DNA of 64,000 bases from Iris pallida (taxonomy: Eukaryota; Streptophyta; Magnoliopsida; Asparagales; Iridaceae), in contig JANAVB010003400.1 of NCBI GenBank assembly GCA_029216955.1, forward strand, positions 16,953,451-17,017,450. Direction: 5' to 3'. The position numbers were made by a program, and so were the translations under genes. Every line of letters starts with the position of its first letter. The stretch's first letter is position 1. The notes under the pieces were generated by a model, which ran no database searches, was not told the DNA's origin, and worked only from the letters and a program-made list of their open reading frames with translations. Shown piece after piece: positions 42,001 through 53,740 of this stretch.

Positions 42001-43187
42001 TGTGCTGTTGTGATTAGGAGCCAGACACCACTCCTTGGACAGTACGTTTCATACCGGACACTCAGTTACAGGCGAGTACATTCTATGATCATTTCATATC
42101 CTGCTTAGAATTATTTCCTGCAGTAGATTACTTGACTTGTACTGTCACGTTGGTCACACGGATTGGTACTATATGGATCTCTACATGCGATGTTATCCCC
42201 CTCGGGAGCATCGGGTACATTGTGCTTGTGCGTTTTACTTACATCATGTACTCCTGTGCTTTCACCATACATGTACACTCTTGTGAATCTTGTACTCTCA
42301 TGTTCACAGAGCCTTCATGTATACTATCATGTACACCCTATATGGGCCCACATGTGATATCATGTACAATAACATAACCTATTTAGATCCTTGTGTATTG
42401 ATTGGGGAAATGGGGGAGTGCTAGGAGTCATGTGAACAATTTCAAAGTAGTGTAGATCATGTACAACTCTTTAGTGTAGATCATGTACAAATCCGTCCTG
42501 TTCACATGTGCTATCTCATACTCTGACTCACTAGTCACTGCTAGTTCTCTATGTATAGTAGATATTTACATTACAGTTCTCTTCCTGTTTACATACTGCA
42601 TTTCTTCAGTACTCGTATCTTACTTTACTGCATGTTTTTATTTTCTAACCTGCTATGATCTGTTGAGATGTACTGTGCTCGCTCCTGTCCTGACTGGACC
42701 TGTTGAAAATATTACAGAGGACGAGGAGGAGGCTTGCCTGGACACCTACTACAGGGCAGCCTTAGATGACACCTGTAGGCTGGACCCTCAGGAGGATCCA
42801 GCAGTAGCTGAGGACTTTCCCCCAACTGCCTAGACTAGATTAGCTAGCTTGTCTTTCATTTGTAGTTTTGAGACATGTTCTAGTTAGACTCTTATTTGGA
42901 GATCAGTTGTATATATTCTTTTATCTGGGACCTTGTACTGCTGGGATTATCTTAGACTACTGTTTTATCTATTTCATTTCCTTGAGTTCTATTCATATCG
43001 TGCTATATCTTCCTTAGTTGTGATTGAATTTCTATTGCTATGTCACCCCCATTCGGGGAGTATAAACTGTTTAGATATTTACATTGCTAGATATTGTGAC
43101 CTAGGACAGTGTTCTACCGCCGACACTGCGACGTAGGCTGGACGTATTCACGTCTCGTGCCCTTACTCTAGGGTACGGGTTGTGACA
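39064..43187 (+). repeat. Y 5' LTR
   Basis: 4124 bp. TATA box at 39474 (CCATTATAAATATCC). A section rich in GTGTC/GGACAC words runs about 39820-40330, one rich in CACACA runs about 41280-41630, and CATGTAC words cluster at 42240-42490. The ORFs in it recur in the other LTR and are not evidence of genes. Confidence 0.93.
39474..39480 (+). promoter_or_regulatory. TATA box of the Y 5' LTR
   Basis: CATTATAAATATCC, about 410 bp into the LTR, repeated at 48651 in the 3' LTR. If used, R and U5 would be unusually long, as in other long-LTR chromoviruses. Confidence 0.55.
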
Positions 43188-43428
43188 CGTTTTTAGTGGT
43201 AGCCCATGCAGGTCTAGACTAGAAGTGTAGTGGTACTCGAACTAGAGTATCACTGCAGCCTGCTATAGGATATAGGACGTTAATTTTAAGATACTCAATC
43301 ACTTTAGGAAAATTCCTTTTATTGCCATCTAAATCCTTTTGTCTGCTGATCCTTTGAATTATAATTGTCCGCCTTTGTTATATCGCTTCTTTCTCAGAAA
43401 TTGATACTCTTATTTGTCTATCTTCAGG
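43188..43428 (+). other. Y leader and atypical primer region
   Basis: Directly after the LTR comes CGTTTTTAGTGGTAGCCC and then ATGCAGGT, matching X at 8688. I do not see the usual initiator-Met site TGGTATCAGAGC. The rest is a short untranslated leader to the gag ATG. Confidence 0.6.
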
Positions 43429-46020
43429 ATGGTAGAGACTCGTTCGCAGCGTGCCGTCCATGAGGATGCTATAGAGGGGAATGCTACCTCTCAGCCAGTA
43501 CGGCGAGGCCAGGGGACTGCAGCTCTTGCCACCTCAGCCCGTGTTGAGACCTCGGCAGCCGCAGCAGGAGGTATGCACCCACCGGCTGGGAGGCAGGGCC
43601 CGGACTTTCTAGAGGATCCTTTCTTGCCGCCACCGCCTCCAGGACATGTGGACGCAGCTCAGATGTTCGCATATTTCCAGCAGTTCATGGACCGACAGCA
43701 GGCTCGACAGGACAGAGGCATAGAGTTGGCCGTCACGACAGCTGCAGCTCGACCGGTGGTGCAGCAGCAGAGGACACCAGGGATCGAGCAGTTTCAGAAG
43801 ATGAGCCCCAGGGACTTCATGGGGACAGAGGGTATCCTGTATGCCGACGAGTGGATCGAGCATATGGAGGAGATCTTCCGCTTAGCCAGGATCCCGGCAG
43901 ACCTTTAGATCGAGGCTGCAGCTAGCCGGATGCGAGATCTTGCTCGCACCTGGTATCAGTCGGACCCCAGGGTGGGGGTACCAAGGCAGACTTGGGAGCA
44001 GTTCAGGGGCTTCTTCAAGAAGAAGTTCTTCCCGGATTCGGCAGTCAGAGCCTTGGAGACGCAGTTTGAGAGCTTGGTCCAGGGGAGCCTCTCAGTTGAG
44101 GAGTATGCGAGAGAGTTTGGCCGTCTCGGCAGGTTTATTGAGGGGTTGAGCGAGACGGCGAAGGCCCAGAGGTTCCGGAAGGGTCTGGTCAAGGAGGTCA
44201 AGTCCCTGACCAAGGGGAACCGAGATGCTACGTTTGAGGAGATCTTGACGGGAGCCCTGCTAGCAGAGGATGATCTTGAGCTTAGGCTCAAGAGAGGGAG
44301 AGACCCAGCTGGGGACAGTAGCAGCAGTGGGGGCCAGGCCAAGAGGCCTCATTTTCAGCACCAGCAGCCGAGGCAGTTTCAGCCGCAGCCGATTCAGCAG
44401 AGGCCGGCCCACCAGCAGCAGTTTCAGCATCAGGCACCCAGGCACCAGACAGTCAGTTGCACCTTCTGCAAGAAGTCTGGGCATGTCTTCAACGAGTGCA
44501 GAAAGAGGCTCGGGAGGTGCCTTCTTTGCGGAGCGGCAGATCACCAGATGAGGGATTGTGCTAAGTCTGGGGGACGAGCAGCCCAGGGAGGAGAAGCCAG
44601 AGCAGCAGCAGGCCAGCAGCGGGGACCAGCCCTGCCGACTCAGCAGCAGAGGTTCGTCCAGCACCAGCAGCAGGCCAGGGGAGGCCAGCAGGGGCGAGCT
44701 TTTGCCATGGCAGCAGAGGATACGGAGGTCATCGGAGAGCTGATTGCAGGTTCGATTCTTCTCGACTCCAGTCCAGCATTTGCATTATTCGATTCCGGTG
44801 CTTCGCATAGCTTTATTTCAGTATCTTTTGTTTTTAGACACGGTATCATAGCTGAATCGTTGCCTAGGACTTACAAGATCACGATCGGGGGTGGTATTAT
44901 CCTCGTGAGTGATGTTTGTAAGGGTCGGAGAGTAGTTTTGGGAGGCCGTGAGTTGGAGGTGAGCCTGCTCGTAATGCCATTGCCGAACTACGATATAGTA
45001 CTAGGCATGTATTGGTTGAGCAGGCACCATGCCAGCATTGATTGCAGAGGGGGTAGAGTTCTGTTCAGAGCGCCAGGGGAGCCAGAGTTCGAGTATTCCA
45101 GACGTCGGGCAGAGCAGAGCAGCGGAGTCTTCTGTGGAGTCTCGGTCGAGGAGCAGACGATTCCATACCCCTTGATAGCAGAGTATATGGATGTTTTCCC
45201 GAAGGAGTTGCCGGGACTGCCACCAGACAGGGACATAGAGTTCTCGATAGACTTGGTTCCAGGAGCGGAGCCCATTTCTCAGCATGTCTATCGGGTGAAC
45301 AACAGCGAGCTGGTGGAGCTGAAGAAGCAAGTGGATGAGCTACAGGACAAGGGCTTCATCCGTTCGAGTTCGTCGCCATGGGGTGCACCAGTGTTGTTTG
45401 TGCCGAAGAAGGATGGGTCAGTACGCATGTATATTGACTATAGGGCACTCAACAACCTCACGATCAAGAACAGATACCCACTGTCACGGATCGACGATCT
45501 ATTTGACCAGTTGAGCGGAGCTCGGGTATTTTCCAAGATTGATCTGAGGTCGGGATATCATCAGGTGAAGGTGAAGGTGAAGGTGAAGGGGGAGGATATT
45601 CCTAAGACCGCTTTCAGGATGCGGTATGGGCAGTTCGAGTTTTTGGTTATGCCATTTGGGCTAACCAATGCACCAGCTGTGTTTATGAACCTTATGAACA
45701 AGGTGTTCCATCAGTATCTGGATCAGTTTGTGGTAGTATTCTTAGATGATATCTTGATATATTCCAAGACTGAGGAGGAGCACGAGGAGCATCTACGGAT
45801 AGTGCTGGAGATTCTCAGGAAGGAGCAGCTTTATGGAAAACTCTCCAAGTGTGAGTTTTTCTTGGACCGGGTAGATTTCTTGGGGAACGTGGTGACTGGA
45901 GATGGTATCTCAGTTGACCCCAAGAAGATTGTAGCAGTTGAGGCATGGACAGTGCCGACTTCAGTTGCAGAGATCAGAAGCTTCCTGGGGCTGGCAGGGT
46001 ATTACCGGAGATTTGTGTAG
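43429..46020 (+). pseudogene. Y gag-pol part 1: gag, protease, RT
   Basis: The start at 43429 (MVETRSQ) is typical of Del/Tekay gag. A TAG at 43906 interrupts gag; the same frame continues. The gag core has RTWYQ and FKKKFFPDS. Two knuckles follow at about 44457-44570 ([28 protein letters not shown]), then protease ([12 protein letters not shown], about 44788) with [17 protein letters not shown] follows with [41 protein letters not shown] and FLDD (about 45745). The GYHQVK stretch has four VK dipeptides, probably two more than the family norm. A second TAG at 46018 follows YYRRFV. Both stops are one C-to-T change from CAG. Coding GC is higher than in W and Z. Confidence 0.9.
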
Positions 46021-47645
46021 GATTTCTTCCGGTTTGCAGAGCCGTTGACACGGTTGACCCGGAAGGATACTGAGTATGTATGGTTAGAGGAGTGTCAGGC
46101 AGCTTTTGATGAGTTGAAGAAGCGGCTGACGACAGCTCCGATTCTGACGTTGCCTTCAGGATCAGGTGGATTCACTATTTATAGTGATGCTTCAGGGAAG
46201 GGGCTGGGTTGTGTGTTGCAGCAGCACGGGAAGGTGATTGCCTATGCTTCCAGGCAGTTACATCTCCATGAGAAGAATTACCCTACCCACGACCTGGAGC
46301 TGGCAGCAGTGATTTTTGCTTTAAAGCTGTGGAAGCATTATCTGTATGGTAAGCGGGTGGAGATCTTCACAGATCATAAGAGCCTTAAGTATGTGTTCAC
46401 TCAGAAGGAGTTGAACATGAGACAGCGCAGATGGTTGGAGTTGATGAAGGATTTCAATATTGCACTACAGTATCATCCAGGGAAGGCCAACGTGGTTGCC
46501 GATGCCTTGAGCAGGTATCCGACAGCCATGTGTTTGACCATGGATCGACATTTGCTTGCTGACTTGGAGAGCCTTGGGATTGAGGTGATCGTGCCAGGAG
46601 TGCAGATGCTGCTATGGGGGATGCAGATACAGTCAGACTTGATAGACATGATCAAGGCAGCCCAGTTCGAGGATGTGGCTTTTCAGAGTATCAGAGAGCA
46701 TATCAGTATTGGTGTGGGGGATCCTGAGTTCTCACTTGCAGAGGATGGTGCCCTGAGGCACGGTGCCAGGCTATGTGTGCCTAGCGGGGAGCTCAGAGAG
46801 CAGATTATGCAGGAGGCCCACAGATCTCAGTACTCTATACACCCGGGTGCCAACAAGATGTACCGAGATCTGCGGGAGCATGTATGGTGGTCAGGAATGA
46901 AGCGGGAGGTGTCCCACTTCGTAGCTAGATGCTTGGTCTGTCAGCAGGTCAAGGTAGAGAGACAGAGGCCCGGTGGATTGTTGCAGCCGCTGCCCATTCC
47001 CGAGTGGAAATGGGAGCATATCACGATGGACTTCGTTTCAGGATTGCCGCGTACTCCAGGAGGGAAAGACGCGATTTGGGTCATCGTGGACAGGTTGACC
47101 AAATCGGCCCACTTCTTGCCACTCAAGGTGGGTACGTCTACAGAGAGACTGGCGGAGATGTATATGCGGCAGATAGTCAGGATCCACGGAGTTCCGGTCA
47201 GCATCGTCTCAGATCGGGATAGCCGTTTTACTTCCCATTTCTGGAGGAGTCTGCAGACCAGCTTGGGCACTCAGCTCAAATTTAGTACTGCATACCACCC
47301 CAGACGGACGGACAGTCAGAGCGGACTATTCAGACCCTTGAGGATATGCTGCGGACGTGCGTTCTGGACTTTAGAGGTTCCTGGGAGGATCATCTTCATT
47401 TGGTGGAGTTTGTCTATGACAATAGTTTCCAGGCCAGCATCGAGATGTCACCTTTCGAGGCTCTGTACGGGCGTAGGTGCCGTACACCCTTATCCTGGGA
47501 TGATGTTGGTGAACGAGCTTTGCTGGGGCCAGAGATGAATATGGATGCGGCCGAGAAGGTGAAGCTTATCAGGGACAGACTTCACGTGGCGCAGGACAGA
47601 CATCGGCACTGGGCCGATAGCCACCGGAGGCCCTTGGAGTTTGAG
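46021..47645 (+). pseudogene. Y pol part 2: RNase H and integrase
   Basis: The same frame continues with RNase [49 protein letters not shown] and NVVADALSR, with all four acidic positions seen. Integrase follows with a zinc finger (H..H..CLVCQQ, about 46815-46950) and a core with [21 protein letters not shown] and, after a lesion, the E region. A run of four C's at 47298-47301 is one base short; reading then continues in another frame from about 47301 through [15 protein letters not shown] and [15 protein letters not shown] to EFE at 47645. The next base begins a probable intron. Confidence 0.9.
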
Positions 47646-47738
47646 GTACAGATTTGAGTAGGATTAGATTAGGTTGTTTGTTTGTGATTTTTGATCATGT
47701 TTGTTATTTATTTTAATTGAGACCTTGCTTGTGATTAG
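47646..47738 (+). other. Probable 93-bp intron inside Y integrase
   Basis: The family reading EFEVGDQVFL is interrupted after GAG by GTACAG... and resumes after ...GTGATTAG with GTCGGAGAC. The insert has GT-AG ends, is phase 0, T-rich, with a branch-like TTTTAATTGAG near the acceptor and an in-frame TGA. Removing it restores the expected family order exactly. Confidence 0.7.
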
Positions 47739-48161
47739 GTCGGAGACCAGGTTTTCTTGAGGATATCTCCGACTCGTGGTACGATACGTTTTGGTGGAGG
47801 CGGAAAGCTTAGCCCGCGCTTCATCGGCCCTTTCGTTATCAGCGGGAGAGTCGGTGACGTGGCTTACAGGCTAGACTTGCCTCCTGCACTTGTGGGGGTC
47901 CACAACGTATTTCATGTATCACAGTTGAGACGGTATGTGGCTGACCCTAGCCATGTGCTCGATCATTCGGAGATTGAGGTGGGTCCTTCTCTCAGCTATC
48001 CAGAGCAGCCAGTGGAGATTCTGGATCGACGGAAGAAGGTTCTGAGGAACCAGGTGATATCCTTGGTACGCGTCGCATGGAGGCATCATTCTCCAGGAGA
48101 GTCTACCTGGGAGCGGGAGGATGAGATGCGCGAGCGGTACCCTTATCTTTTTGGACCTTGA
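47739..48161 (+). CDS. Y integrase C-terminus and chromodomain-like region
   Basis: Starts VGDQVFLRISPT, continues KLSPRFIGPFVI and AYRLDLPP, VHNVFHVSQLRRYV, then a chromodomain-like end with PVEILDRRKKVLRN, VRVAWRHHSPGESTWE and REDEMRERYPYLF. This tail is typical of Tekay-type chromoviruses and would tether integration to modified chromatin. The segment is open to the TGA at 48159. It is the last exon of the polyprotein and has no start of its own. Confidence 0.85.
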   Translation, partial: VGDQVFLRISPTRGTIRFGGGGKLSPRFIGPFVISGRVGDVAYRLDLPPALVGVHNVFHVSQLRRYVADPSHVLDHSEIEVGPSLSYPEQPVEILDRRKKVLRNQVISLVRVAWRHHSPGESTWEREDEMRERYPYLFGP

Positions 48162-48240
48162 GGTATACTTCCTATCCTTCTCATCAGTTGCATTTCGCCT
48201 TTCAATTTCGAGGACAAAATTCTTTTAAGGAGGGTAGATT
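48162..48240 (+). promoter_or_regulatory. Y 3' untranslated stretch and polypurine tract
   Basis: CAATTTCGAGGACAAAATTC followed by TTTTAAGGAGGGTAGATT abuts the 3' LTR, parallel to the arrangement in X. Confidence 0.8.
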
Positions 48241-51200
48241 TGTCATTACCACATTTCTAGTTTGAGGGTAAATTTGTCATTTTTGGGGTAAATAAAATTT
48301 ATTAGTATTAATTAGAATTTATGGGAATTTTAAGGATTTATTTTGGATTTATTTGGACTAGTTTGATTTTTGGCCAGTTTTGACTCATGTAGACCAACCT
48401 AGGAACTAACCATGGTTAGTTGGGCTTGGTTAGGTCAAGTGACCCTAGTCTAACCTAGTGTGACTCAAGTTAGTGGTTAGTGATTCACTAGAACTTGAAT
48501 TAGGAATGTAGAAATCAAGTTATTTGATAAATGGCTTGTAGTTTCACAAGTCATTTTGTGACTTAGTTAGATAGGTCTAACAAACCTAGCTCAACCCTAA
48601 CCCAAAGCCAAGTGGTCAGCCACCCTAGCTGAACCTAGGGATTCCCCCATTATAAATATTCTCCTAGTTTTTAGGGCTAGCCTCCTCCTTAGAAAAAATA
48701 GATCCAAGAAGAAAGAGGTGAGTTCTTGTCTTAGTAAATTCATTTAAATTCCATAATAGGTCCTAAAATCTCCAAATTTGTTGCAATAGTTTCTAATGAT
48801 GATTTTCTTGCTGCTATGAATGTTTGGTTCAGTTTGGATTTGATTTGAAGGATTTGGGATACCAAGTGAGGAGCTAACAAAGGGCTTTTTCCATTGAAAC
48901 TTCTCAAGGAGGTATCTCTCTCATTTCTCCATGAAACTCCATGTAGTCTTCATGTATAGGAAGCCTAAGATCCCACCCTAAGGTCAGTATTGGATTCGTG
49001 TCCTGTGTCAGTGGTTTCGTGTCCGTTTTGGACACGTATCAGCCTTGTGTCATAGATGTTCGGCCAAATGCCTCTGAGAGTTCGACTTTATTGTTTTTAA
49101 ATTCTGTTTGAATAAAATTATAGATCCTTGTGTTCTCTTTAATTTTTGTGAAGACACCATGGTCGTTTCGTGTCTGTGTCGTGTGTAAACCATCCTGGAC
49201 ACGCGTGCGTGCACTGGCTCGGGACTGTATTGTTTCCCCTGCTACTCGGGGCCAACAACTCGCTGGACACGGCGACTCAGGCCGTAACATTTGGCGTGGG
49301 CCATGGGGCCATGACTGACACGAGGCCCTCCAAGTTGGAGAAGCTCTCGTATCGTGTCGGAGGTGTTCTCTAGCCCGCATTGGGTTGCACTGTCAATTCA
49401 GCCGTGTTTTGTGCACTGTTTGGGCAATCCATTTTGGACACGGCTGTGTCCTCGTGGTGGACACTTGACACTTCCAGAGACACATTCACACTTAGCATTT
49501 ACATTACCAACCACTTAATTATCATTTTAATTTGATTTTATAGATCATTTCTCAAATAACCATTTTCTGAATATCCTATATTTAACTGTACAATTTTTCC
49601 CTGTTTCCAGAAATTCGATTGAGTTTTAGCAATCTCTTTAACCTAATTGAATGCTGTTAGATACTGGTTTTATACTCTAAATTGATTCTCCTACTTATTA
49701 TCTAACTGTGGGTCGAGTTTTGTTGTTTTGGTTGTGTTTTGAATGAGAATGGGATTGGTTGTTAATAGTAGGTTGACAGTTCTTTAAACCTGAGAACTCA
49801 ATCCTATTTTTCCCTTTCATATGTGCACTGTTGTTTTTATCCACACATTCAAACCTGAGATGCCATGAAGTTAGCTATTTGTTCAGGTATTAAACCTGAG
49901 TTGTTGGACTGAAACTGGGATTTCAGTTTCGTAAAACTGTTTGATACATGAGTATTTCCTTTCCCTTCCCTTTTTCAATCCATTATGAGTTTACACACAC
50001 ATTTTGATTATTGCTGTACACTATGTATTTCCTGCACTCCTCAATAATCTGATAATTCCTGCACTTCAGTATCACACACCCTTCACTTTCATTTCCTGCA
50101 TATTTTCCATGTGACATCCTCTTCACTGTCACTTATAATTCCTGAACACTGGTAATTCCTGTCCACTGTTTGATTTCCAATTGTTTTAAATTAATTGATA
50201 TCATGATTAGGACTGTAGGGATATGTTTAAATCTGAGAACACTGTGTACTGGAGTACACTGGTTACCTGGGAATTCTCAGGAATAGGTTTGTTCTCAAAA
50301 ACCTAAGAACATGTTGTGTGATTGAGGGGTGACTGAAATCAGAAATTTTAATGAATTGATTTCCTTCCTTGTTAGCAGTCCATTATTGGACTTCACTATT
50401 TCTTGTCACATTGTTATTCCTGCACTCTCACTTAGTTTATACAACTCTTAATTGTTCACTGTCATAATTGTATTCCTGCACCTTAGTTTCATAAACACAC
50501 ACATGATGGTTACTTCCTGTTACTCTTTGACACACATTCCTTCCTTACTTTACTGTTGTACATAATCACCACCACACACTTTTACATTTCTTTCACTGTT
50601 GTTATTTCCTGCTGTCCAAACGCCATTGCATATCACACACACAGCCTCCTCTTCACTGCTTTTGATTCCTGAAATATTTTCCTGTACACTGTTGCCACAC
50701 ACATACACCCTGCCATGTTCACACACACTGCCTTCCTGTTACACACCCTTATATTATCCTGTCCACACACACATTATTCCTACACACACACACACCCACA
50801 CTAGCTCTTCTCTTTCCTAATTTATGAGCTTTACATGTGTAGGCCATTCAATGTGTAGATGTGTGATTTGTATGAAGTGCCTATATATATATCTATATAT
50901 ATAATTTCTTTGTTAGTTATGATGTAGTTGCATTATCCTAGATTATATAATGTGTATGTGCTTAGGTATAAGGAGTACTTGAATGGTGTGTTGTCTAGAA
51001 TAGAAGTATTAGACCTAGTTAGCCTAGTTTAGACTAAATTAGACTTGGTGGACCTAGTTTGACTTCTAGGGTTGACCAGAGTTGACCAAGAGTTGACTTT
51101 GGTCTAGATTGACTTAGAATCATATAGAATGCATAGTAGGACTCCATTTTGATATTCTGGACTTGTTGTGACTTGTGCTGTTCTGATTAGGAGCCAGACA

Positions 51201-52360
51201 CCACTCCTTGGACAGTACGTTTCATACCGGACACTCAGTTACAGGCAAGTACATTCTCTGATCATTTCATATCCTGCTTAGAATTATTTCCTGCAGTAGA
51301 TTACTTTACTTGTACTGTCACGTTGGTCACACGGATTGGTACTATATGGATCTCTACATGCGATGTTATCCCCCTCGGGAGCATCGGATACATTGTGCTT
51401 GTGCGTTTCACTTACATCATGTACTCCTGCGCTTTCACCATACATGTACACTCTTGTGAATCTTGTACTCTCATGTTCACAGAGCCTTCATGTATACTAT
51501 CATGTGCACCCTATATGGGCCCCCATGTGATATCATGTACAATAACATAACCTGTTTAGATCCTTGTGTATTGATTGGGGAAACGGGGGAGTGCTAGGAG
51601 TCATGTGAACAATTTCATAGTAGTGTAGATCATGTACAACTCTTTAGTGTAGATCATGTACAAATCTGTCCTGTTCACATGTGCTATCTCGTACTCTGAC
51701 TCACTAGTCACTGCTAGTTCTCTATGTATAGTAGATATTTACATTACAGTTCTCTTCCTGTTTACATACCGCATTTCTTCAGTACTCGTATCTTACTTTA
51801 CTGTATATTTTTATTTTCTAACCTGCTATGATCTGTTGAGATGTACTGTGCTTGCTCCAGTCCTGACTGGACCTGTTGAAAATATTACAGAGGACGAGGA
51901 GGAGGCTTGCCTGGACACCTACTACGGGGCAGCCTTAGATGACACCTGTAGGCTGGACCCTCAAGAGGATCCAGCAGTAGCTGAGGACTTTCCCCCGACT
52001 GCCTAGACTAGATTAGCTAGCTTGTCTTTCATTTGTAGTTTTGAGACATGTTCTAGTTAGACTCTTATTTGGAGATCAGTTGTATATATTCTTTTATCTG
52101 AGACCTTGTACTGCTGGGATTATCTTAGACTACTGTTTTATCTATTTCATTTCCTTGAGTTCTATTCATATCGTGCTATATCTTCCTTAGTTGTGATTGA
52201 GTTTCTATTGCTATGTCACCCCCATTCGGGGAGTATAAACTGTTTAGATATTTACATTGCTAGATGTTGTGACCTAGGACAGCGTTCTACTGCCGACACT
52301 GTGGCATAGGCTGGACGTATTCACGTCTCGTGCCCTTACTCTAGGGTGCGGGTCGTGACA
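48241..52360 (+). repeat. Y 3' LTR
   Basis: 4120 bp, TGTCATTACC to GTGACA, nearly identical to the 5' LTR, with TATA at 48651. Confidence 0.94.
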
Positions 52361-53081
52361 CAGACTGCTTCATAAAGACCTATCTCTAGAAGCTTGTCTT
52401 TGAAGTGGTCCAGAACCCAAATAGCCAAACTGCTCCAGCGCTTATTATCTAGATTTATCAGGCCTGTCATTTGCATAGTCTGGTTCGAGTATCTTCCTTC
52501 AACTTTGGCAAACTCGTTCGCAAAAATTGGTACTCTGACCGGAAGTAACAGCAAGGAGTCCTCGGGAGGTACACAGCCTGGCATCAGACCTCTCAGATGG
52601 GAGCTATATTTATCTGAGGTGCTATAGAACTGGTCTCTACTTTGTGGACCTAGTCTGTAACAGATCCTCCCCACTCTTGCTTGCTGCTGTGGAGTTATAT
52701 CCCATGCCATCCGGCGAGGGTAACTCAAAAATTTAAATCGAGACAATGATAGATATCTCAACATTTCTGGGAGGTACATCATCCTGTCCTCACTATACTG
52801 ATAAACCCTGCCTTCCTTCTTGGCCTTGGGCTGGGACGTCTTCTTGATAGCATCACCAAATAAGAAGCCTGGTTTCTTATGAACTATATTATCCACACTT
52901 TCTAGAGGTTGTCCATTCATCAAACACAGTATTGTAGAATTCTCTTGAGCTGCGAGTATAGCTCTCCTGGCTTCAGGAAGGTCATAATATGGATATGACA
53001 CATCTGATAAGTCCTCTTTGTATTCAGGTGCATTAAATGTAGAGGCAAATCTTTGGGCATTGGAAACTTCTCTCAAGTCAA
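52361..53081 (-). pseudogene. Z large antisense gene, upstream exon
   Basis: The minus-strand frame runs from the acceptor CATATAG/TTGACTTGAG at 53082/53081 through DLREVSNAQRF, SYPYYDLPEARRAIL, PRRMAWDITPQQQARVGRI and DHFKDKLLEIGLYEA to Y's edge. There the frame passes directly into the PMD-like part at 39063 if one copy of the CAGAC duplication is counted. The apparent Met at 53103 lies in the intron. I see no stop within this exon. The product up to the Y insertion point is not recognisable by itself. Confidence 0.65.
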
Positions 53082-53462
53082 CTATATGAAGATGAACAAA
53101 CAAAAATTAGTTTCAAATAATGTTTTGAATCAGAACATGTTACATAAACAGGTTGCGTAACTCTCAGGTTGTGCGACTCTTGTGTTGCGCAGCAGTCAGG
53201 TTGCGTGACTCTTATGTTGCTCAGCAATCAGGTTGTGCGACCCTCATGTTGTGCAGCATTCAGGTTATGCCTCATTTTTGCTACCCAACATGTTAAGTTG
53301 CGCCCCAATTGATTTCATAAAATCAAAAGAGAGCACAACTTTCGAAATATCGTACAATATAAATCGACAGCAACCATGCCCTAAAGAGGGAGGCGCAAGT
53401 TATGGAGTGTGCCCAACTCTAAAAAGAGCGGGCACATGTTGTCTGAATTGAGCTGAACCCTA
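53082..53462 (-). other. Probable first intron of the Z antisense gene
   Basis: Ends, on the minus strand, in a T-rich tract and ATAG. It contains the 32-bp tandem repeat described below. The donor is uncertain because a TAG at 53462-53460 closes the first-exon frame and several GT sites are possible. Confidence 0.45.
53151..53262. repeat. 32-bp tandem repeat in Z, about 3.5 copies
   Basis: Units begin CAGGTTGTGCGACTCTTGTG and continue TTGCGCAGCAGT. It has the same TTGCGCA words as the Z LTR and the gag repeats. Confidence 0.85.
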
Positions 53463-53621
53463 AAGAGGGTGGTCGATGATCGGTTTTTCGGTCGGATATT
53501 CAACTTCTATGGCCGGATTGGCCGTCTCTCGTCGTAATGAAGGCAGAGCATATTGGAGTGCGCACGTAGAAGATTTGGCCACATTTTTGCCCTTCTCGGC
53601 AACAGAGCATTTGGGGGCCAT
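53463..53621 (-). pseudogene. Candidate first exon of the Z large antisense gene
   Basis: The ATG at 53621, about 105 bp downstream of a minus-strand TATA box, opens 53 codons (MAPKCSVAEKGKN through KPIIDHPL) before TAG. The leader is CT-rich. A phase 1 donor must lie within or just after this exon to join 53081; I cannot place it. Confidence 0.45.
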
Positions 53622-53727
53622 TGACAGTTGTCGAAAAAAGCTTGTGAAGAAAGAGAAAAGATGAATTTTTCTTGGTTGAGAAGAATTTTAAACATCGATA
53701 AAAAACCAAAGAGACCGAAGGGTATGG

Positions 53728-53740
53728 CTATTTATAGCTT
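53728..53740 (-). promoter_or_regulatory. TATA box of the Z large antisense gene
   Basis: On the minus strand GCTATAAATAGCC, directed away from the 3' LTR and into the antisense gene. Confidence 0.6.

Larger units (their letters stand above)
39064..52360 (+). mobile_element. Element Y: Tekay/Del-type chromovirus inserted in Z's antisense gene
   Basis: LTRs 39064-43187 and 48241-52360 start TGTCATTACC and end GTGACA. CAGAC flanks both sides (39059-39063 and 52361-52365), a perfect 5-bp target duplication. On the minus strand the host reading frame continues across it. In a sampled 310 bases I counted about five LTR differences, so Y is probably the youngest of the three insertions. It encodes gag with two zinc knuckles, protease, RT, RNase H, integrase and a chromodomain-like tail. 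Confidence 0.95.

Noticed and set aside
42483..42833. 116-codon ORF with acidic tail, repeated at 51656-52006
   Set aside because: Same explanation in the Y LTRs. The acidic tail is a little striking, but there is no promoter or independent conservation that I can show.
53151..53262. Regular 32-bp spacing suggestive of a CRISPR array
   Set aside because: The units are continuous tandem repeats with no unique spacers, and the window is plant DNA.
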